Part shown: positions 55,908 to 64,000 of the stretch, one piece after another | Layout: each line of letters opens with the position of its first letter | How positions within the stretch are numbered: the first letter of the stretch is position 1 | Assembly (NCBI GenBank): GCA_949128115.1 | Contig: OX421962.1 | Span: 9,394,262 to 9,458,261, forward strand | DNA: 64,000 nucleotides | Direction: 5' to 3' | DNA from: Anaspis maculata | Taxonomy: Eukaryota > Arthropoda > Insecta > Coleoptera > Scraptiidae | Notes under the pieces: model-generated | What the model was told of the DNA's origin: nothing | What the model saw: only the letters and a program-made list of their open reading frames with translations | Databases searched by the model: none | Position numbers and translations under genes: made by a program

Positions 55908-56819
55908 CCTTGCGATACATCAAATTAAGGGAAATTAAATTTTCTTTCTGAAAAAAATATTTAAATTTTTTTCAACCCCATCCCCTTTTCCCTGAAAATT
56001 CTCTGACTGTCCTATTTTATATTCTGGACTCCTCATTTTTTTCTCAATTTAGTCGGCGTCATCCTAGATAGCATCGAAGAAGAAAATTTTTGGTGGAAAA
56101 AATGCTACTCAAATTCCCCCCTTTGCTCTCCCCCACCTCAACTCCCAAATTTAACAAAACACCACCTACTTTGTGATACATCAAATTAAAGGGAATTGAA
56201 TTCTCTTTCCGAAAATAATTTTTTCAAAATTTTCTACCCCTCCCTCAATAAATTGGTCATTTGGAGTATTCTAGGGGGGAGATGGAGGGCTTTAAAAATT
56301 GTGAAAAAATCTTTTTCAGGAAGAGAATTCAATTTCCTTTAATTTGATGTATTACGAAGTGGGTATTGACATTTTAAATTTTTGAGGTCAGGTGGGGGGA
56401 GCGAAGGGGTGAATTTGGGTGGCACTTTTTTTATAAAAAATTTTCTCTTCCGATGCTGTGCAGGATGACGTTTACTGTATTGGAGGGAAATTGAGGTCAA
56501 GGATATTAACTTGGACACTCAGAGAATTTTAGGGAGAACAGGGGGTGGGGTTGAAAAATTTTAAAATATTTTTTTTAGAAAAAGAATTTCATTCTCTTCA
56601 ATTTGACGTATCGCAAGGTAGGTGGTGTCATTTGAAATTTCAAAGTTGGGGTGAGTGGGGACGAGGGGGTTCAAGATATAAATTCTCCAATGTATGTTTT
56701 AGATGTCCCCCTCGATATAAAAATCGACCTGTTTTTGCTCAAAGACATTTGCACTAGGAATCGGGAGATATTGCAGGTGGATAGTTTTCAAATGATCACC
56801 CGGGATAATATAATTTTAT

Positions 56820-57130
56820 TTAAATTATAGGTAGTTAATGGGAGAAAAGCTTTCCTCTCATAACCAATTAGAGAATTTTGACAAGAGTTGGGAGGTGACT
56901 TGAAAAAAAATATGTCTGACAGAAAAAGAATTTTATTACCTTTGATTCAATGTTCACAAGATAGATAATGATATTTGAAATTCCAAAGTAAGGTAGGATG
57001 AGGGCGAAGGGGTCGACGATAAAACTTTTTGGCTATGCATGTCCTAGATGTTTCCCTCAAAATAAAAAATCGACCTGTTCCGGCGTTTTCCTGGAAAAAA
57101 AAATTGGCGGCGAGAAATCTGGGGTGCGTT
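56820..57130 (-). repeat. Partial copy of the CCGGGTGATC family
   Basis: AGGATGAGGGCGAAGGGGTC, GGCTATGCATGTCCTAGATG and AAAAATCGACCTGTTCC match the inner end of related copies in the same order. The terminus is missing. Confidence 0.6.
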
Positions 57131-57167
57131 CTCTGAAAAGGTTGCCTATGCCTACCTGATAAAAACG

Positions 57168-57794
57168 TTTGACGCGAAAAACTTCAAATAAAGTCAATTA
57201 TTTGCATTTGAACTGGATCATTGTAAATGAAGTCCTATACATACTGTTACGAAGCTCGCGACCGTCCTGCTCTGTCTAGAGAAATCTAGATTTCCGCGTT
57301 GTATTTGGGAGCATCGAGAGACTTCAGCGGTAGGTCACGACACGTCGAGACTTCTGGTGGAGGTGCCGTAGAAGGTACGCGTATATTCTCGACGCAGATA
57401 CCAGAAAAATCCTCGTGTGCTGGAAACACCAACAGGAAGCATCCAGAACCTTCGATGCCAGTATAAGAGAGGAACTCGACCTGGCATCGGGAGAGTTTGA
57501 ATCGAGCGATCGTGGCGTTAACATCTCAAGCGAATTGTGAATTTTTGATCAATTAATAATTCTGTGCGTTATCTAGTTGTATTGGTAGTAGCTAATAAAG
57601 TGCAGTTAGTTTACAAGTAAATCAGCGCCTCTGATTTCGAGATAGGCGAACCTGAATACTGTAACAATACCATGGAGTAAAACGTCATTACAGCCTACGG
57701 GATTCTATCTCACCTCGTAAGGCCTCGGTAATAACATATTGAATCCCTTGGCTGTCATGAGACGCTTTCCACCTTGGTATGTAATATGTAATAT
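57168..57794 (+). repeat. Second copy of the 20441-20640 repeat, interrupted by a solo LTR
   Basis: ACTTCAAATAAAGTCAATTA and GAAGTCCTATACATAC before, and ATTACAGCCTACGGGATTCT to GTATGTAATATG after the LTR correspond to the uninterrupted copy at 20.4-20.6 kb. Confidence 0.8.
57245..57666 (+). mobile_element. Solo LTR (422 bp), Ty3/gypsy-like, with ATAC target duplication
   Basis: Begins TGTTACGAAGCTCG and ends ATACTGTAACA, giving TGTTAC/GTAACA inverted ends. ATAC lies directly outside on both sides (57241-57244, 57667-57670), and the paralogue at about 20505 shows the empty site. Inside are a TATA-like GTATAAGAG near 57462 and AATAAAG near 57594 as expected for LTR promoter and polyadenylation signals. 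No internal region adjoins it, so it is a product of LTR-LTR recombination. Orientation is inferred from the TATA-before-AATAAA order. Confidence 0.85.
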
Positions 57795-58244
57795 ACTATT
57801 CCCATTCCCTTCGTGTTCGAGGGGGGCCGGGAAAGTAAAATTGTTATATTTCTGTACTGATTCTTGTTCAGATATTGTATAATTATTTATACAGCAAAAG
57901 TATCAAGATAAAGAGGAACGGTTGGTTTTCCTCTCGTTTGTTTACGTGAATTGTTTGAAAACAAACGCGCATATCAAAGTTGAAGTTGATTCGGCAACAA
58001 CAATATGTATCAGGATAGAACTGTTCGTTGTTACTGAAATTCGATTTTTACGCTTAAACTGTAGAGAAAAGCTTGTAGAGAATTGTTGAGAAGTAAACAA
58101 AAGTATCACATTTCACATCAACTGCGCCATTGAATAGCAATTCCACTCACAAACACACAAATACGATTTGAAGACAGTTTTTCAATTGTTTTATGTGAAA
58201 TGTTCAAAGAAAACAAGAGTAGGCACAAGCAAAAAAGTTACATG
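57671..58244. other. No gene recognised beyond the repeat tail
   Basis: After the repeat tail (to 57794) there is AT-rich DNA with the G-run CGAGGGGGGCCGGG near 57822. No domain. Confidence 0.35.
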
Positions 58245-58528
58245 AATAGACCATTTCCACATGACGTCACACGCACGTGTCGAACGGCTGATTCGGGGCA
58301 ACGTCAACATGATGTCAACTATAGGTACATGTCAGTTTGTCAAAACATTCTGACACCAGTGACTTTCACACCGACACCGACTGACAGAATGACATACTAC
58401 CAAACTGACTGACGCACATGACTGACGTAGCCCACGTGCTCCGTCACAGATAACGCACATCTGACTGACGTTGCCCCGAATCAGCTGTCCAAGACAGAGC
58501 TGCGTGACGTCAGTGGAAATGGTCTATT
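58245..58528. mobile_element. 284-bp MITE with ~60-bp imperfect TIRs
   Basis: AATAGACCATTTCCAC at 58245 mirrors GTGGAAATGGTCTATT ending 58528, and the match continues through TGACGTCA and GGCTGATTCGGGGCAACGTC / GACGTTGCCCCGAATCAGCT. GACTGACG words recur inside. Confidence 0.8.
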
Positions 58529-58866
58529 GCGTCAGAAAATGTTGTAGGATAGAGACAAACTAACGCCTTCCAGAAACGTTTGTTTACGCACAATTTGCAA
58601 AAGTAAAGAAAAGTATCAAGGTGTGTTGACAAGTAGAAGACAAAAAAATATATAAAAGTGAACAAAAATATCAAATTTCTTATCAAGTACGCGCAATCGT
58701 CTGTGACCCTTGATTGTTAACCTTCTGCTTGTTCACTCAGCACTTTTGACATTGTTTACTGGAAATCTGGGTTATAGAAGTGAACAAAAAAATATCAAGC
58801 TTTTGTCTCCTGACATTGTTTACTGAAAATCTGAGTTACATCAGGTAGACAAAAATATCAATTCTT
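58529..58866. repeat. Loose direct repeats (GTGAACAAAAATATCAA)
   Basis: GTGAACAAAAATATCAA, GTGAACAAAAAAATATCAAG, GTAGACAAAAATATCAA and two copies of GACATTGTTTACTG occur within 340 bp. Lies immediately 3' of the MPC2 fragment on the minus strand. No gene. Confidence 0.5.
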
Positions 58867-58871
58867 TTTAT

Positions 58872-59212
58872 TCAAGTGGAGGCGTTGAACGCCCGGGACA
58901 GTTGATAAATTTGGATGCAGGCGACTCCTACATTGACACTAAACAAACTCCAGTTCTTGGGAGTTATTACCAGGGCATATCTGGACCATATCAGTCCGGT
59001 GGCTGCCAGCGCTGCAGTTTGCGGTTTGCTAATAGCATCTGGCGGTCGATTTATGTCTCCTAGTCCTGCGATCACCAGTCCCTGCGACATATACCGATGA
59101 AATAATAAAACAATCATTGACTGAAGTATTGTTAATGATAATACTGTATATAAATATTCCAAAATATTCACCCATTTGAGTAAAGGAGCCCAGAAGAAGA
59201 TGGTTTTCGGAC
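58872..59212 (-). CDS. Mitochondrial pyruvate carrier subunit 2 (MPC2), terminal two exons
   Basis: MPC2 forms the inner-mitochondrial-membrane pyruvate importer with MPC1. The last exon (59081-58872, 69 codons plus TGA) reads GLVIAGLGDINRPPDAISKP, then TAALAATGLIWSRYALVITP and KNWSLFSVN, the family's signature region. It joins in frame to GPKTIFFWAPLLKW (59212-59172) across a 90-nt intron, 59171-59082, with GTGAAT donor and TCGCAG acceptor. A second acceptor, CCAACAG after a pyrimidine tract, stands just before 59212, so the earlier exons, with the amphipathic N-terminus, lie elsewhere; I found none up to 64,000. The protein ends YQLSRAFNAST, about nine residues shorter than human MPC2. The stop overlaps a poly(A) signal (TGAATAAA, 58874-58867). 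Intact frame and intron argue for a real gene or recent genomic duplicate rather than a processed copy. Confidence 0.88.
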
Positions 59213-59503
59213 CTGTTGGAAAAAGGGGGGAAATCTGTATAGTTGGTCTCGTTTTGTTCTAATTCTAGCTAGCACTAATGTTATATGGTGATAACGTGAT
59301 GTTCTTTGTGTGAAGAAAAAGCCTGGCGAGGCTATACAAATAAGAAAAGCAAACTCAAGCGAATGATTCTTACAGGAAGAATCAATCCCAGGACTGCCGA
59401 CTTCTTTTGCTGATGCATCACGCTACGCATTCTGCCACAGGGCCTTGATGAGCTACGGTACTATGATACTATGAATATGCCTATTCCTCGGCCTATTCTG
59501 TAC
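59213..59503. other. Presumed MPC2 intron or upstream flank
   Basis: On the minus strand this begins with a splice acceptor tract (CCCCCCTTTTTCCAACAG). No upstream MPC2 exon could be read in it. Confidence 0.4.
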
Positions 59504-59721
59504 TGGCGGCTTTACAGAACTTCGTATGTCGCCGGCGACAGTCCTCCACTCCTTCGTTCAAATCTGGCGACACCAAATGTAGTTGAATAATTTGAACGAC
59601 ACGACGACAGAAACTCGTGTCGCGAGAATGATATGGGAAAGGTAGAGGAATACAGCCAGGTTGAATCCTATTGGCCAGTGACACTGTCGTCGGCGACATA
59701 CAAAGTTCTGTGAAGCCGCCA
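59504..59721. mobile_element. 218-bp MITE with 38-bp TIRs
   Basis: TGGCGGCTTTACAGAACTTC at 59504 mirrors GAAGCCGCCA at 59721, with TATGTCGCCGGCGACAGT / ACTGTCGTCGGCGACATA further in. The frame calls across it are artefacts. If MPC2 continues upstream, this MITE sits in its intron. Confidence 0.8.
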
Positions 59722-60640
59722 TGCCTCGTAAGGCGCATGTCAGGTGCTCGCTATCTTTGTTTATATCCATGGATCCCCCATATTCTCTCTCTGTCTATGT
59801 CCATCTGCGTTGGCACGCACGTTATGATGAAATACATAATAGCCTTGTCATATTCCTATTCTGTATCTTGTGAAGCCCTTATTATGTGTGCAAGCTGGCT
59901 TTGTCTGTATTTATGAATTCCCTGTACCTCCCTCTCTATCTGCCTTGACATGCAAGCTAACGAGATACAGAACAGCCCTGTAGATAAGGGCTCATGACAT
60001 GCAAACGGGCAAACTTCATTGGCGCTTTACGAAAATGCAGCTACCTGTCGTCCCTTTGGCAGCCGGTACCGGTCGGAAAAACACTTCCATTCACTGTTAG
60101 GTGTTGAAAAAAGAAAACAAAAAGCTTACCAGCTGGATGCATCCAAAGCGGTTGTAATTTGGCGGGAACAAACTTGCCCACAGCAGACATGGCTGATTGG
60201 TAGAATTGGGACATGGTTGGTAAAATTCAAAGGACTAATTATTCAAAAACTAGTCAAAAAGCGTTACATTTTGATGTAATAAGTATGAAAGTGTCAGTTT
60301 GACATAAAGATTTGAACACTGCGCACAGGTGCGGATCATGACGCTGGATCAATGATTTTGGTTCCACAAATAATATTATTTGTAAAAAGTTCCCTTTTAA
60401 ATTTTGAACACGATTTCTGAATTTGGAATTAAACAATAAAGTCACAGCTTCGGAAATTGAAGAAAATGAGAGAATAGAGATGGAAGAATTCTCGTAAATA
60501 TGATCATTGCTTGAATATGACTTCGGAGACAGAGTTTTTCCTCAAATGTGGACTTTGGCTCAATTACCTACCTATGCCTTATCGACGAAGAAAACCATTT
60601 CCTACCTCAAATACAGAGTGTTCTGAAAATGTGTAGGTAT
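59722..60640. other. No gene recognised
   Basis: About 0.9 kb of unassigned DNA with no domain. Two GAGATACAGAACAGCC-like and CATGCAA-containing blocks are too weak to call. Confidence 0.35.
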
Positions 60641-61228
60641 ACCGGGTGATCATTTGAGAACCATCCACCTGCAATATAATTCCCGATTCCTAGTGAAAAT
60701 GTCTTTGAACAAAAACAAGTCGATTTTTATATCGGGGGGGGGGGGGGGCATCTTGAACATACATTGGCAAATTTCTATCCTAGGCACCCTCGCCCCCACC
60801 CACCTCAACTTTGAAATTTCAAACGACATCACTTATTTTGCGATACATGAAATTGAACATATATCAATTCTCTTTCTTGAAAGATGAAATTCTCTGAGTG
60901 TTCAATTTGATATTCTTGACCTCCTAATTCTCTTCAATGCTGTCAACGGCATCCTGCACAGCATCAAAAGAGAAAATTTTCCATGGAAAAAGTGCCACCC
61001 AAATCCACCCTTTGCTCCCACCCCACCTCACCTCAAAAATCTGAAATGACAACAATACCTACTTTGTGATAGATGAAATTGAAGGAAATTGGATTCTCTT
61101 TCTGAACAAAATTTTTTCGAAATTTTCAGAACCACCCATTTCCCTCTTCAAATACTCCAAATGCCAAATTCAATGAGAGAGGAGTTGAAAATTCAAAAAA
61201 AGTGTTTTCAGAAGAGAAATCAATTCCC
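60641..61228 (+). mobile_element. Left half of a CCGGGTGATC-family palindromic MITE
   Basis: ATACCGGGTGATCATTTGAG, ACCATCCACCTGCAATA, TTTATATCGG and CGCCCCCACCCACCTCAACT follow the copy at 52295. A run of 15 G lies at 60738-60752. The family sequence stops after AGAAATCAATTCCCTA at about 61228, where the gypsy fragment starts. A short stretch of the opposite arm reappears at 63604-63645. Confidence 0.75.
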
Positions 61229-63603
61229 TACTTTTTGCCCTGCATCAACCACTTGGTTATTAGCAGGTTTTTTCTGTGAGGGTTTTTCTTTAGCGATAAC
61301 AATGATGACGATAACAACGAAGAAGTACTGTAAGATTAACATCTTTGGATCAGTGTCGGATTTATCAGTGAGGTTTTGTTTCGATGGCTTTCTCATTCCA
61401 TCCCTTCGATTCGGAGTGTAGAACCGTGGTCTGGCGCCGTGCTTGCGATTGAACTGGTGTTCTTGGCGCACGATGTACTCCGTTTTTCCTTCGTTGGCGA
61501 TGTCAGTGGGAAGTAGCAAATCAAGCTCAGTTCTGAGTCTTCTGTTGAAGAGTGCTTCGGCTGGTGATTTTCCGTCAGGTGTGTTTGTACTTGGCGTCAC
61601 CCTGTACGTTCAAGATATGGTCATTGCTTCCTTTACAGATCGTCCTCTCCCAAATTTCTTCAGCGCTACTTTGAAGGTACTCACGAACCGTTCTGCAAGG
61701 CCGTTTGACTGGGGATGAAATGGAGCGGTGCGGAAGTGTTCAATGCCGTTGTCTTCACAGAATCTTTTGAACAAGTCGCTAGTGAACTGCGTTCCATTGT
61801 CCGATACGAGCGCAGTTGGGAGTCCAAATCGGCTGAATAATTCGGTAAGCGTGTCAATCACGTAGCGTGATAGATTTGGTTCGAAGAAATATGTAGCGTC
61901 GATTGGACCTGTGAAGTCTACGTGTAGCCGTTGCCAAGGACCTTGAGGTACAGGCCATGGTTCTAACGGAATCTTGAGAGGTGCTTTGGCTGCCTCAGAA
62001 CAACTTGCGCTTTGACGAACAAAGTCTTCGATCTGCTGATCCATTCTGGGCCGATACACGTATCTTCTGGCCAGTGACTCCATTTTCTTCTCGCCGGAAT
62101 GACTCTTGTGTAGCTGTTGGAGAATTCTTCTCTGCAAAATCTTCGGTACCACGAGTCGATCCTCATACATCAGGCAATTCTTGACGATTGAGAGTGGATC
62201 CTTCCTTGCAAAGAATTGTTCGAGATCGTCACTCAAATCCTTGCTCGTGTAAAGCCATTGTGTTTGAATGTAACTCGTGACTACTTGAAGAACCGGATCC
62301 TTGCGCGTGCTGCTTGCGGCCATATTGGATGTTGAAGGTAAATTAGTGATGGTATCGTCCAGGATTTGGTTGACATCATTGTAAACTGCGGCGATTACTG
62401 TTTCTTCCTCGGGTTTGTGTCTGACGTCGATTAATCTTGATAGAATCGGCGTTTCCGAAGGCAGAAGTCGATACAAACTTGGTTTCGAAGTCGTACGATT
62501 TTAGTAATAGCGCCCACCTCTGCGGGCGATTGGCTGAATAAGCTGGAATGCCTTTTTTGGTTCCGAATATGGTCAGCAATGGCTTGTGGTCCGTCTGTAG
62601 CAAAAAAACGTCATCCATAGAGCATTTTGTGAAATTTGGTCACCGCAAAGGTGAGAGCTGAGCCTTCCTTTTCGATTTGACTGTAGTTCCTTTCGGCTGG
62701 AGTCAGAGATCTGGATGCATGCATGACAGCCTTGACCGAACCGTCGTCAAACTCATGGAGGACGCACGCTCCTATGCCGTGGTTGGAAGCGTCGCCTGCT
62801 ACGATGATTTCCTTTGACGGATCAAAGTGTGTGAGTGCAAGGTCCGAACGTAAAATTCTCTTGAATGTTTTCAAATGAATTCTGACATTCTGTAGGCCAG
62901 CTCCATTTGACATTCTTCTTCAAAAGTCCATCCAATGGTTTTCGTAGTTCGTGCATGTTGCCAACGAACTTGCCGCAATATGTGATGGCTCCGAGATACG
63001 AACGTAGCGTCGAAATGTCGTCTGATGGTGGAGGCATGTTGATGATTGCCTCGACTTTTGCCGGATCGGCTTGGATACCATTCTTGTCAATCACGCGTCC
63101 AAGGTACCGAAGTTTTCCTGAAAAAAATATGCATTTTTCTTTCTTGACATGGAATCCAAAATCCCGGATGCGTTGCAAAACCTTGATCAGTTTTTGTTTG
63201 TGCTCTTCCACGTCCTTTCCCGATACTAAAATGTCGTCGATGTATGCTGCAGTACCTTCGATTTCCGCGAGCAGTTGGTCCATGATCTGTTGGAAAGCGC
63301 CTGGTGCAACTTGGATACCAAATGGGAGTCGATTGTACTGGAAAAGTCCCCTGTAGGTGTTGATCGCCAACAATTTTCTCGATGTTTCATCAACTTCGAC
63401 TTGGAGGAATGTGTCCGCAAGATCAATGACGCTGAACAATCTGGAGTTTGCCAGCCTGCTGAAAATGTCCTCTGGTAGTGGCAATGGATACTGGTGCAGC
63501 TCAAGAGCATCGTTCAGTCCCGTCGAGTAGTCTGCGCATATTCGAACGTTTCCATTTGATTTCTTGACAACCACGATTGGTGCTGTCACCGAAGATAGAA
63601 ACT
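61229..63603 (-). pseudogene. Ty3/gypsy pol fragment (RT, RNase H, integrase), frameshifted, no LTRs
   Basis: Read leftward from about 63600: APIVVVKKSNGNVRICADYS, YPLPLPEDIFSRL, LPFGIQVAPGAFQQIMDQ and YIDD (63244-63233) of the RT; IIVAGDASNHGIGACVLHEF and LQTDHKPLLTIFG of RNase H; then integrase with the zinc-binding HKSH, WQRLHVDFTGPID, LVSDNGTQF and PQSNGLAERF. The D-to-E spacing is the canonical 35, but the two aspartates are only ~39 residues apart, so about 20 residues are deleted; one zinc-binding Cys is Ser (SASC). The frame shifts near 62860, 62615, 62430 and 61605. The N-terminal 20 residues of the first open frame come from the flanking MITE. Gag, protease and both LTRs are absent. 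Confidence 0.9.
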
Positions 63604-63660
63604 CGCCAATGTATGTTCCAGATGTCCCCCTCGGTATAAAAATCCTTCTTCTTGAGTTCA
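63604..63660 (-). repeat. Remnant of the right arm of the CCGGGTGATC-family MITE
   Basis: CCAATGTATGTTCCAGATGT and CCCCCTCGGTATAAAAATC match 56690-56726, then the similarity ends before the usual GACCTGTTTTTGC. Confidence 0.65.
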
Positions 63661-64000
63661 CGTCACTTTAAAAATCCAATATTCAATAGGTGGCAGCTCC
63701 CTTGTAGTACAAGAAAGATAGATTTCAACCTCGGAAAAAATATGGACGTCATGAAAATTTGATATTTTGTTCAGAATTGAGTGCTCTACAACATATCCAA
63801 AATCGCCAAAAATCGCACCCGGGGGTTTTGAGTTATTGGAGGGGGGGTAAAAAATTGCAGTTAAAAATGGAGGGGATGGAACCCGTCAATCCATTGGATG
63901 CAAATACATTATAGTTCGTCTTATCGTATCCCGTTGATACCATTTTGGCACAAAAAGTGTCCATCATTGTTGAAGGGGAGTAGTGGGGGGGCGAAGCTCT
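63661..64000. other. No gene recognised
   Basis: AT-rich with G-runs (GGAGGGGGGGTAAAA, GTGGGGGGGCG). Nothing supported. Confidence 0.35.

Larger units (their letters stand above)
52295..56806. mobile_element. Palindromic MITE (CCGGGTGATC family), split by a 3.4-kb insertion
   Basis: ATACCGGGTGATCATTTGAA (52295) mirrors the right end CAAATGATCACCCGGGAT near 56804; CTATCCACCTGCAAT and AAAAATCGACCTG blocks pair as well. Without the element at 52492-55907 and one target-duplication copy it is about 1.09 kb. Related copies lie at 46743-49150, 56820-57130 and 60641-61228. The C-rich/G-rich words (CCTCGCCCCCAC) recur in all of them. Confidence 0.85.

Overview
This is a eukaryotic, almost certainly insect, genomic window that is dense in transposable elements and has very little host gene content. 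The evidence is: remnants of R1-type, jockey-type and another class of non-LTR retrotransposon; a Ty3/gypsy pol; Tc1/mariner and hAT-type elements; many MITEs; simple repeats; AT-rich non-coding DNA; and one recognisable nuclear gene fragment with a spliceosomal intron. I cannot name the species. I see no rRNA, tRNA, CRISPR or bacterial feature.

Layout. 0-4.3 kb: an R1-type Gag fragment (minus), a MITE with long terminal inverted repeats (TIRs), a jockey-like RT tail (plus) and diverged palindromes. 4.3-9.2 kb: a degenerate satellite split by a near-perfect 1,080-bp palindrome and by a 5'-truncated R1-type retrotransposon ending in poly(A). 9.2-15.2 kb: microsatellites, a TA-flanked MITE and a 1.9-kb hAT-like element. 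15.2-25.7 kb: one 10.5-kb inverted repeat whose arms carry arrays of ~120-bp monomers, resembling a fold-back element; its loop holds a gypsy RT fossil, and the left arm alone carries a 1.57-kb insert. 25.7-36.4 kb: AGCT-rich low complexity, a second jockey-like RT pseudogene, an internally deleted mariner, a MITE copy, a ~370-bp satellite and three small MITEs. 36.4-49.2 kb: many large palindromes, several nested on a shared axis and bounded by TA-ACAGGGTG, one of them inside a hAT-like element with an 8-bp target duplication. 49.3-51.2 kb: a broken RT with a C-terminal nuclease-like domain. 51.2-57.8 kb: two palindromic MITEs, the second interrupted by a 3.4-kb fold-back-like element whose ends are arrays of palindromic 16-mers and whose cargo is a degenerate satellite; then a solo LTR with a 4-bp duplication. 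57.8-60.6 kb: two MITEs around the terminal exons of a mitochondrial pyruvate carrier 2 (MPC2) gene. 60.6-64 kb: a MITE whose middle is replaced by a broken gypsy pol.

Function. The only recognised host gene is the MPC2 fragment (minus strand, 58,872-59,212). Every mobile-element coding region seen is broken by stops, frameshifts or deletions, so none looks autonomous. The strongest unexplained patterns are the co-axial nested palindromes with a shared terminal octamer and the two fold-back-like composite elements. All similarity calls come from reading motifs by eye; no search was run.
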